DNA of 6,419 bases, taken from the NCBI GenBank assembly GCA_002316805.1, contig DCEF01000017.1:53767-60185 (forward strand). The letters run 5' to 3'. The position numbers and the translations under genes were made by a program. A model generated the notes under the pieces. It was not told where the DNA came from, made no database searches, and saw only the letters and a program-made list of their open reading frames with translations. The number at the start of each line of letters is the position of its first letter. The stretch's first letter is position 1. Below, in pieces: positions 1-4,581 of the stretch. This DNA is from Ruminococcaceae bacterium UBA1036. Lineage in GTDB: Bacteria; Bacillota; Clostridia; Oscillospirales; Acutalibacteraceae.

Positions 1-25
1 TTTTCATTTTTGCTTGCTGTTAGCT

Positions 26-54
26 TGCATATTGCAGCCAACTTGTGTTACGCT
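26..54 (+). promoter_or_regulatory. Weak candidate promoter and operator-like repeats before the toxin-antitoxin operon
   Basis: TTGCAT (26-31) lies 17 nt before TACGCT (49-54), which carries the extended -10 dinucleotide TG (46-47). The GCTTGC word occurs twice, at 12-17 and 23-28, 11 nt apart, and TGCA repeats at 27-30 and 33-36. RelB-type antitoxins usually bind repeats at their own promoter, so these could be the operator. Both hexamers match consensus poorly, so this is tentative. Confidence 0.3.
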
Positions 55-77
55 ATCCGTGAAAGGATGGGATTTGT

Positions 78-383
78 ATGGCACGAACTTCTAATGTTTT
101 CGCTCGCGTAGAGCCTGAAATCAAAAAGCAAGCCGAAGAAGTACTCAATCAGCTCGGCATTCCTATGTCCAATGCTGTAGGAATGTTCTTGAGACAAGTC
201 GTACTGCAGCGCGGTATTCCATTTGAAATAAAGCTGCCCGCAAATGCTCCGATTGCCTTCGGTTCCCTTACCAAAAAACAATTTGATACTGAAATGAACA
301 AAGGTATGGATGATATAAAGGCAGGTAAGGCTTATTCGTCAGATACCGTTGAAAAAGAGATGAAGCGGGATTTTGGAGTATGA
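78..383 (+). CDS. RelB/DinJ family antitoxin
   Basis: Antitoxin of a type II toxin-antitoxin pair, 101 aa, a usual length for the family. Residues 1-50 form the ribbon-helix-helix DNA-binding part: NVFARVEPEIKKQAEEVL followed by GIPMSNAVGMFLRQVVLQRGIPFE, the typical DinJ/RelB signature. The charged C-terminal half (about 60-101) would be the disordered segment that wraps and neutralises the toxin. The ATG at 78 follows a purine-rich site (AAAGGATGGGA, 62-72). The stop codon overlaps the toxin start by 4 nt (ATGA, 380-383), implying translational coupling. By analogy with the family, it probably represses its own promoter, alone and with the toxin. Family assignment is firm; the exact subfamily cannot be fixed from sequence alone. 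Confidence 0.9.
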   Translation: MARTSNVFARVEPEIKKQAEEVLNQLGIPMSNAVGMFLRQVVLQRGIPFEIKLPANAPIAFGSLTKKQFDTEMNKGMDDIKAGKAYSSDTVEKEMKRDFGV

Positions 384-703
384 GCTGGAAAGTTACCTAT
401 TCCGAAAAAGCGCGGCAAGATTTAAGAAGCATTTATGAATATATTGCAGACGGACTATGTGTTCCAGATACGGCGGCAAAACAGGCAAGACGGATTTTGC
501 AAAATATAAAGAGTTTGAGTGAAATGCCTCTGCGTTACCGATTATATGAGGATGAACCTTGGCACAGTATGGGGTTGCGTTTCTTCCCTGTTGACAATTA
601 TCTGGTTTTCTATCTGCCAAAAGGAACGGATAAAATTGTATATATCGTCCGCATCATGTATGGTGGACGGGATATCAGGAGGCAGCTCAGAACAATTCCT
701 TAA
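380..703 (+). CDS. RelE/ParE family toxin
   Basis: Toxin partner of the preceding antitoxin, 107 aa. RelE-fold members are ribosome-dependent mRNA endonucleases, while ParE-like members poison DNA gyrase; which applies cannot be settled here. The family pattern is clear. VTYSEKARQDLRSIYEYIAD (about 5-24) is the N-terminal helix pair. LRFFPVDNYLVFYLP (about 66-80) is the core beta-hairpin. IVYIVRIMYGGRDIRRQL (about 86-103) is the C-terminal strand with basic residues in the position of the active-site or contact region. This wording is closest to the ParE-like wing of the superfamily. The ATG lies within the ATGA overlap with the antitoxin stop. The gene is intact, and no clear terminator follows before the transposase remnant begins about 17 nt downstream. 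Confidence 0.88.
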   Translation: MSWKVTYSEKARQDLRSIYEYIADGLCVPDTAAKQARRILQNIKSLSEMPLRYRLYEDEPWHSMGLRFFPVDNYLVFYLPKGTDKIVYIVRIMYGGRDIRRQLRTIP

Positions 704-720
704 AATAAGTTCAGTACCCA

Positions 721-903
721 CATGACAACAGTATCTCCTTCCTGCGGGCGAGGGGCGAGAATGTCACGTAAGTATTCCAGAAAACGTTCTTTATTGAGCG
801 CGCCTTGAAAAGTTGTGCGAACGGCACTCCCATCCAAGCGGATAGAAGGAAGCAAGGTGTTTGTTTTCGGTATGTTTAAAGGGGTACCGTCCACAAGATG
901 ATT
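721..903 (-). pseudogene. IS630-type transposase fragment
   Basis: Read on the - strand, about 58 residues from VDGTPLNIPKTNTLLPSIRLDG through TTFQGALNKERFLEYLRDILAP to QEGDTVVM match the middle of IS630-family DDE transposases. The family reads on through GD-VVMDN, whose Asp is the second catalytic acid. Here the homology stops exactly after VVM (position 721) and continues as WVLNLF and a stop, so the catalytic Asp and everything after it are gone. Upstream the frame meets a stop at 904-906, so the N-terminal half is also missing. No terminal inverted repeats are visible. It is a dead internal fragment flanked by unrelated sequence on both sides. Confidence 0.7.
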
Positions 904-1016
904 TCATAACTGTGAGCTCATTTGTCAAAATTGCTCTAGAAGGGACTGATGATATGAGACTGGCCATTGCAGCTGCTCCATGCAAAGTTGTTTCGGATAG
1001 GAACTGCATGGAGTAA
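900..1016 (+). pseudogene. C-terminal remnant of an unidentified protein
   Basis: An open frame of 38 codons ends at TAA 1014-1016. It includes SSFVKIALEGTDDMRLA (about residues 6-22) followed by IAAAPCKVVSDR. Its amino-acid composition resembles a real protein end rather than chance sequence, and it lies 54 nt ahead of a ribosome-binding site and start codon on the same strand, as in an operon. There is no start codon or upstream coding in this frame: the IS630 fragment replaces it at about 897-905. I do not recognise the family. It may be the truncated upstream partner of the ceramidase-like gene that follows. Confidence 0.35.
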
Positions 1017-1070
1017 CAATCTATCCGGGTAGCTTTGCGCCTTTTTATTTAAATTAAGGAGTAAAGTACC

Positions 1071-1211
1071 ATGAAAAATAAAACATTAGTGTTAGGGTTT
1101 GCAGAGACGGATATTACACCATCCGCATCCATAGAAACCGTAGGTTTTGGCCGCGAAGATGAGATGTCTCGCGGCATTCTGCATCCACTTTCGGCACAGG
1201 TAATCATATGG
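1071..1211 (+). pseudogene. Truncated neutral/alkaline ceramidase-like N-terminus
   Basis: The ATG at 1071 is preceded by AAGGAG (1056-1061). The first ~47 residues include LVLGFAETDITP and ETVGFGREDEMSRGI followed by HPLSAQVIIW. They match the opening of the neutral/alkaline non-lysosomal ceramidase-like domain, in which a G-A-DITP strand is followed by G-G-R and then by the beginning of the metal-binding core. Full-length members have more than 400 residues. At about 1208-1212 similarity ends and sequence of the DUF4366 type begins in another frame, although this frame happens to stay open to 1418. Only the N-terminal tip remains, without any catalytic His or Asp, so no activity is expected. 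The family call rests on this short segment only. Confidence 0.5.
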
Positions 1212-1418
1212 CAGCCGTTCTCGCCGGTGCGGCAGTCTGGTTCTTCAAATTCCGCAAGCCGGGTAAAAAAGATAAGAATAAGTCTGACCCGGACGATTAC
1301 GATTACGCCGATGATAGGGATGAGGAATCCGGGCCGGAGGACGAACCGGAAGTCCCTGACGGAGAGACAAGACGGTTCCGAATCATCCGACGGTGAAACG
1401 GAGCGTGAGGACGAATGA
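1209..1418 (+). pseudogene. C-terminal fragment of a DUF4366-like conjugative-element protein, frameshifted
   Basis: The frame beginning near 1208 encodes the end of a membrane helix (AAVLAGAAVWFFKFRKP), a lysine-rich stretch, and a strongly acidic tail (DDYDYADDRDEESGPEDEPEVPDGE). This layout is typical of the C-terminus of DUF4366 proteins encoded in the transfer regions of Tn1549/CTn-like elements. The frame closes at 1394-1396, but the neighbouring frame continues with QDGSESSDGETEREDE to a stop at 1416-1418. That fits the acidic tail and points to one extra base, or two lost, at about 1360-1375. The N-terminal part (signal peptide, ectodomain) is missing. The restored stop overlaps the next gene's ATG by 4 nt, as expected inside an intact element. 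Confidence 0.55.
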
Positions 1419-1569
1419 CCTTTTTCACCAACAGCCCCTTCGAGCGGATTATGGTGCAGAAACCGCAGTACAGGCGGGAGGAACGGCCTCTCGTCCCGCC
1501 GAAGACCGTCCCCGTGACTGTTACCGCGGCCTTATCATCACGCCAAAAGCCGACAAGCCGGAGCAATAA
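1415..1569 (+). pseudogene. Remnant of a small Cys-containing conjugative-element protein
   Basis: The ATG at 1415 (ATGA overlap with the DUF4366-like stop) opens with TFFTNSPFERIMVQKPQYRREER, resembling the start of small Cys-rich proteins that follow DUF4366 in Clostridia conjugative elements. In a second frame, 1501-1569 reads DCYRGLIITPKADKPEQ and stop, which resembles the end of the same kind of protein. The two halves are in different frames and the central CxxC segment expected between them is absent. The gene therefore appears to carry a small internal deletion with frameshift at about 1485-1500. Recognition is from general memory of these elements, not a database match. The unshifted first frame also closes at about 1572 with an unrelated tail. 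Confidence 0.4.
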
Positions 1570-1578
1570 CGTTCCAGT

Positions 1579-1607
1579 TTGTTTCGGATAAACCTATATG
1601 TTAAGAT
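1579..1607 (+). promoter_or_regulatory. Candidate promoter for the methyltransferase gene
   Basis: TTGTTT (1579-1584) and TAAGAT (1602-1607) are separated by 17 nt, and TG at 1599-1600 gives an extended -10. This would start transcription at about 1614, leaving a leader of about 70 nt. It would make the methyltransferase independent of the broken genes upstream. Confidence 0.4.
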
Positions 1608-1670
1608 ATATTCTGCAAACATTTGAGTTGCTGATTTTTATACACTGACCAATAAACAGGAATTTGACTT

Positions 1671-1686
1671 AGGAGGGTGAAATTTG
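1671..1686 (+). promoter_or_regulatory. Strong Shine-Dalgarno site that fixes a TTG start
   Basis: AGGAGGG (1671-1677) is a near-perfect ribosome-binding site placed 6 nt before TTG at 1684-1686. It supports TTG as the methyltransferase start despite the absence of an ATG there. Confidence 0.75.
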
Positions 1687-2376
1687 AGCGAGTATCCTGT
1701 TAATGAGAGCCTAAAAGCATGGGAAGCCAATGCTAAATTTTGGGATGACTGCATGGGAGATGAATCAAATCAATTTCATAGGGAGGTTGTCAGACCCAAG
1801 GTAAGTGAGCTTTTAAACATAAAAGCAGATGATTTTATATTAGATATTGCTTGTGGAAACGGAAACTACTCCGCCTTTATTGCAGAACAAGGGGCTGATG
1901 TAGTTGCTTTCGATTATAGTGAAAAAATGGTCGCCCTTGCCCAAAAAAGGCAGGCCAAATATAGCAAGAAAATAGAGTTTTGTGTTATAGATGCAACGGA
2001 TGAGCAGGCACTATTATCGCTTAGAAGAGCCAAACCATATACGAAGGCCGTTTCCAATATGGCGATTATGGATATTGCTGATATCACAAAATTATTTCGA
2101 TGTGTCAATGAACTGCTTTCTCAGGGCGGTATTTTCGTATTTGCAACACAACACCCTTGCTTTGTGACATTAACAGAAAAATATTTAACCGCGCACAGCT
2201 ACTATGGTATAGCAATTGAAGGTCAGCCCAAAGAGCAGTGCTATTATCATCGCTCATTGCAAGAAATATTTAATCTTTGTTTTCAAAATGGCTTTGTAAT
2301 AGATGGGTTTTATGAGGAAAGCTATGGAATCAAAGAAAAACCGGATGTGATTATTGTCAGGGCAAGAAAAGTATAA
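1684..2376 (+). CDS. Class I SAM-dependent methyltransferase
   Basis: A 230-aa protein with the full Rossmann methyltransferase order. FILDIACGNGNYS (51-63) is motif I, the SAM-binding loop. VVAFDYS (73-79) is motif II, with Asp77 placed to hold the ribose. FCVIDATD (99-106) is motif III, followed by AVSNMAIMDIAD (122-133) as motif IV and LLSQGGIFVFATQHPC (144-159) as motifs V-VI. It is cytosolic, with no signal peptide or membrane segment. The acceptor is unknown: this type includes small-molecule methylases, and nothing identifies an antibiotic-resistance rRNA methylase. It uses a TTG start behind AGGAGGG. It has its own candidate promoter and a terminator after it, so it is a monocistronic unit. 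It sits between fragments of a conjugative element, which suggests cargo. AT-rich codon use differs from the GC-richer debris on both sides. Confidence 0.85.
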   Translation: MSEYPVNESLKAWEANAKFWDDCMGDESNQFHREVVRPKVSELLNIKADDFILDIACGNGNYSAFIAEQGADVVAFDYSEKMVALAQKRQAKYSKKIEFCVIDATDEQALLSLRRAKPYTKAVSNMAIMDIADITKLFRCVNELLSQGGIFVFATQHPCFVTLTEKYLTAHSYYGIAIEGQPKEQCYYHRSLQEIFNLCFQNGFVIDGFYEESYGIKEKPDVIIVRARKV

Positions 2377-2490
2377 GGCAAACGGAAAACTCCTAAGTAG
2401 TAGCATTCTTTCACCCTTTATCAGAGTAACATGAGCATTACACGAAGCTGGGATGTCAGCATCTCCAAGTAAATAATTGCTGCCATGCAA

Positions 2491-2521
2491 GGGCAATCGA
2501 GAAATCGGTTGCTCTTTTTCT
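2491..2521 (+). terminator. Intrinsic terminator after the methyltransferase
   Basis: A 10-bp stem (2491-2500 with 2505-2514, including two G-T pairs) is closed by a GAAA loop at 2501-2504 and followed directly by a run of T (2515-2519). It lies 114 nt after the methyltransferase stop and just before the topB start, so it separates the two units. The 2377-2490 stretch before it holds no gene that I can support. Confidence 0.75.
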
Positions 2522-2545
2522 ATGTCCGCATGAAAGGAGAAAAAA

Positions 2546-2640
2546 TTGAAACTTGTAATCAGTGAAAAGCCCTCGGTTGCCCAAAGCATCGCCGCCGTGA
2601 TTGGCGCGAAGCAGCGCGGCAACGGCTATCTGGAGGGCGG
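2546..2640 (+). pseudogene. topB: DNA topoisomerase III N-terminal fragment
   Basis: A TTG at 2546 behind AAAGGAG (2533-2539) begins KLVISEKPSVAQSIAAVIGA and continues to about YLEGGG. This is the N-terminal Toprim motif of type IA topoisomerase III as encoded in Tn1549/CTn-like elements (EKPSVAQ holds the first acidic metal-binding residue). Intact enzymes are roughly 600-700 aa; only about 32 residues remain. After LEGGG the expected continuation toward the W-GH segment is lost, and the frame ends at 2726-2728 in unrelated sequence. The topB family identity is clear; function is lost. Confidence 0.75.
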
Positions 2641-2783
2641 TGGTCATCTTCTTTTATCTCTCGAACGAAGGCCTATCCCTGACAGAGAATGCGGCGCACC
2701 TCGGGCTTCCGATACCGGAAAAGTTTAAGGCCGTGCTGGAACAATTACATGGCCGTGATGAAAAAGGGAAGGAGGACAAGTAA
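2641..2783 (+). pseudogene. Unrecognised C-terminal fragment fused to topB
   Basis: In a different frame from topB, codons from about 2641 read IFFYLSNEGLSLTENAAHLGLP and then IPEKFKAVLEQLHGRDEKGKEDK to TAA 2781-2783. The segment looks like a genuine protein end: amphipathic helices, a lysine/glutamate-rich tail and a GC-rich codon style like the neighbouring conjugative-element debris. It is probably the end of another gene of the same element, brought next to topB by an internal deletion at about 2638-2645. I cannot name the family. A short reading through the ORF that opens at 2601 is possible but has no ribosome-binding site. Confidence 0.35.
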
Positions 2784-2841
2784 CATAGCTGTCATAGGAA
2801 TTCATGTATCGGTGTGACAGTGGGAGTAGAAGAATAAGGAA

Positions 2842-2894
2842 AATAACGAGCATGGTACTCTACGAATTCGATGTAGAGTGCCGTGCTCGTTATT
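2842..2894 (-). terminator. Long 22-bp hairpin, probable terminator of the GrpB/MBL operon
   Basis: Positions 2842-2863 pair with 2873-2894 over 22 bp without gaps, with two G-T pairs, around a 9-nt loop containing GAATTC. On the - strand it lies 16 nt past the MBL-stub stop and is followed by TTCCTTATTC, so it would end that operon. It has T-rich flanks on both sides and could also stop + strand transcription. The stem is longer than most terminators. The only other thing seen in 2784-2841 is a weaker 8-bp inverted repeat (2789-2796 with 2813-2820). Confidence 0.55.
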
Positions 2895-2910
2895 GTTATA
2901 GAATATATTT

Positions 2911-3042
2911 TTACAACCATACTGCCCAGTCACCAAATTTGTTTCCGTTCAAAAGATAACAGTGCGTTTCTTCCCAATGCCTGTATTCGCTGATGACATA
3001 AGTATTCGTGCCGATGCGGTCTATGGTAAACCAATCGCTCAT
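2911..3042 (-). pseudogene. N-terminal stub of an MBL-fold metallo-hydrolase
   Basis: A 43-codon - strand reading frame begins at ATG 3042-3040. It reads MSDWFTIDRIGTNTYVISEY followed by RHWEETHCYLLNG. This matches the opening two strands of a common Firmicutes MBL-fold hydrolase group, which continues with an L-IDTG-G segment and the HxHxDH zinc-binding motif. Here the similarity ends after CYLLNG and the frame closes at 2911-2913 following GNKFGDWAVWL. All metal-binding residues are absent, whereas family members are about 200-300 aa. The ATG overlaps the GrpB stop by 4 nt (ATGA), so the two were one operon. Deletion of the remaining gene at about 2940-2945 is the simplest explanation. Confidence 0.6.
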
Positions 3043-3602
3043 TGATATTTTCCCTTTCCGTACTGTTTGATGGCCAGCTGTGTATACTTTCGGACAAAGT
3101 CGGTTTTTTGCTCTGTATATCCGTCCCGGTCATGCTCGAACGGTTTCCAAAGGGACAGCTTCAGCTTTTCATACTCCTTTGCAATTTTGGGGTGCTCATT
3201 CAGATAGTCCCGAAAATACAGTTCATTGTGGTCGCCAAAATTCCGCAGGTGCAGATGGAATACCCGCTCGGCAAAACCGTCCGGCGTGTAGCCCTTGTTA
3301 AAATCTATTCGGTTTTTACTCTGAGCCATGCAAAGATAACCGTTTCTTAACAGCAGCTCCTTAATCGTTTGATGGTCTTCAAGAGGTGCCTCCGCTAAAA
3401 TGTCAATGATCGGTTTGGCCCAGATTTCTTTTATTGATGTGCTTCCGATGTGATAAATGCGAACATTTCTCGGCAGAAAAGAGGACAGAAACGCCTGTTC
3501 CTCCCGATACCAGTCTTTCCAGTATTCTTTATGTTCTGTCAGCTGAATTGGAAATAGCTGCCACAATTCTTGAAGCGTCATTCCTGACAACGATTTACTC
3601 AT
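3039..3602 (-). CDS. GrpB family protein (nucleotidyltransferase fold)
   Basis: A GrpB/UPF0157-family protein of 187 aa from the chosen start. Family hallmarks are RIYHIGSTSI (48-57), WAKPIIDILAE (61-71, with Asp67 as part of the nucleotidyltransferase-like active site) and VFHLHLRNFGDHNELYFRDYL (114-134). The end FEHDRDGYTEQKTDFVRKY is also typical. The biochemical role of stand-alone GrpB proteins is not firmly established, so no reaction is assigned. An ATG 36 nt upstream (3638) is in frame, but the preferred start is 3602-3600: it follows GAAAGAGA and gives MSKSLSGMTLQELWQLFPI, the family's normal beginning. Its stop overlaps the MBL stub by 4 nt. The gene looks intact and cytosolic. No clear promoter is seen in the 99 nt before it. 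Confidence 0.85.
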   Translation of the reverse strand: MSKSLSGMTLQELWQLFPIQLTEHKEYWKDWYREEQAFLSSFLPRNVRIYHIGSTSIKEIWAKPIIDILAEAPLEDHQTIKELLLRNGYLCMAQSKNRIDFNKGYTPDGFAERVFHLHLRNFGDHNELYFRDYLNEHPKIAKEYEKLKLSLWKPFEHDRDGYTEQKTDFVRKYTQLAIKQYGKGKYQ

Positions 3603-3701
3603 TGGTGTGTTCTCTTTCAATATGATCTTTTGTTTCATTTGGCATTTAAATTAAAAGCCGCTGGGCGGAACACCTCCTTTCGGGAGCAATCCACTGCAAT
3701 T

Positions 3702-4202
3702 TTAGTTTTTATTCATACTCTTTTGCACAGCATCATAAAGATTTTTACCAATAATCGTTTCTGTTGAGTATCTTTTGCCTTGAACAATATTTGGCTTCCA
3801 ATCGTTTGGTGCTGGAATCCAATCCTTCTTTGCAAAGAAAATAGGATTTTGTAAAATTATACAACCTACTTCGCGATGAGACATTTCTTCATCTGATATA
3901 TTTCTGTAATTTGCCAAAGTGTGTAGCAGTTCTGCATAATTTTTTGTACCATTATGAGTTTGATATTTTTCCCAGGCAGCCCTAATTGGTAATTTTTCGA
4001 ATGCTACAAAATACCCAGCACCTACTATGTAGTTATTAGGGCTATGAAGTTTGAAAAGAAATAAATCTCCTGGCATTAGACTTTTGAAATTATTGGATCC
4101 AGGTCTCCAAAAGTTAATTGTATTGAGCTGCATACCCCGTAGCTGCTCATACCACTGTTGGTTAGTCACACCAATATAATAATTAATACATTGGCCTCCC
4201 AA
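3702..4202 (-). CDS. Solo PUA/EVE-like N-terminal domain of an HNH-endonuclease family
   Basis: 166 codons from TTG 4202, or 161 from ATT 4187. Motifs in order are NYYIGVTNQQWY, NTINFWRPG, LFLFKLHSPNNYIVGAGYF, GCIILQNPIFF and WIPAPNDWKPNIVQGKRY. This is the N-terminal domain seen in many bacterial HNH-endonuclease-like defence proteins of about 300 aa, where it resembles the PUA/EVE fold that reads modified bases. The protein ends 20-odd residues after this domain, so the HNH nuclease part is missing: either a natural stand-alone reader or a truncation. The start is odd. The only good ribosome-binding site, GGGAGG (4200-4195), is 7 nt before ATT 4187-4185, where the family's first residue would fall. 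The TTG at 4202 overlaps that site and has none of its own. Very AT-rich compared with rlmD, suggesting transfer. Confidence 0.65.
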   Translation of the reverse strand: MGGQCINYYIGVTNQQWYEQLRGMQLNTINFWRPGSNNFKSLMPGDLFLFKLHSPNNYIVGAGYFVAFEKLPIRAAWEKYQTHNGTKNYAELLHTLANYRNISDEEMSHREVGCIILQNPIFFAKKDWIPAPNDWKPNIVQGKRYSTETIIGKNLYDAVQKSMNKN

Positions 4203-4356
4203 TTTTTTATAGTAAAATTATTTTTAAAATTCTAGGATAAAGACATTAATCAATATGAATTTCGTGAACTCTACATTTAAAGTTTTACCATATCCCGATA
4301 TTTGTTTAAAAATCGACTCAAACATTAATCCTTCCTTAAAGCCCCAAAATGCCGAA

Positions 4357-4466
4357 ACATCTATCCTGAACACTCAAATTCAAAAAACATCCATCTTCGC
4401 CACTTAATAAGCACTCTGACATCTATCTCAAGCACTGAAAACGCGGCATCTATCGCGGTAACTCAA
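4357..4466. repeat. Four 21-bp degenerate direct repeats
   Basis: Units lie at 4357-4377, 4387-4407, 4419-4439 and 4446-4466. Each has the form (A/G)CATC(T/C)ATC, six variable bases, then an (A/C)ACT(C/T/G)AA-like end. Unit length is fixed at 21 while spacers are 9, 11 and 6 nt. A poorer fifth copy may lie at 4322-4340. On the - strand the array is preceded by TGTCAAAAGG starting at 4476. Fixed-size units with varying spacing suggest protein-binding sites, such as the multiple transposase sites at IS21- or Tn7-type ends. The rest of the 4203-4581 gap is AT-rich and holds no gene I can support. Confidence 0.6.
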
Positions 4467-4581
4467 CCTTTTGACATTTTCCAAGATTCCGTCTTTGGAT
4501 AAGTTCCCGCAGTCCGCTTGCCGTTTTTCAGAAAAACTCATCTATGCCGGAAAAAGGCGCTGTTTCGAGGCTTTTCAGCTG

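Noticed and set aside
994..1027. CGGATAG/CTATCCG inverted repeat as a terminator
   Set aside because: Only 7 bp with a 20-nt loop, and no T-run follows directly.
1303..1566. 87-codon - strand frame over the conjugative-element debris
   Set aside because: The + strand frames have recognisable protein ends and an ATGA overlap; the antisense frame shows no family pattern.
2431..2472. 14-codon frame starting ATGAGCATTACACGA after the methyltransferase
   Set aside because: No ribosome-binding site and no recognisable content; too short to separate from chance.
2789..2820. 8-bp CTGTCATA inverted repeat as an attachment site
   Set aside because: No integrase, second copy or strand-exchange core is visible; the stem is short with a 16-nt loop.
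3042..3350. 102-codon + strand frame opposite grpB
   Set aside because: Antisense to the GrpB coding region; its hydrophobic look comes from reading the opposite strand.
3643..3690. Small hairpins (CTCC/GGAG and CCGC/GCGG) between the reader-domain gene and grpB as a terminator
   Set aside because: Stems of 4 bp are too weak to claim, although a TTTT follows one of them on the - strand.
4322..4476. CRISPR array
   Set aside because: Repeats are only 21 bp and degenerate, and spacers are 6-11 nt, far too short; no cas genes are present.
4523..4537. GTTTTT/AAAAAC hairpin as the rlmD terminator
   Set aside because: Pure A-T stem of 6 bp without a GC core; not a credible terminator.
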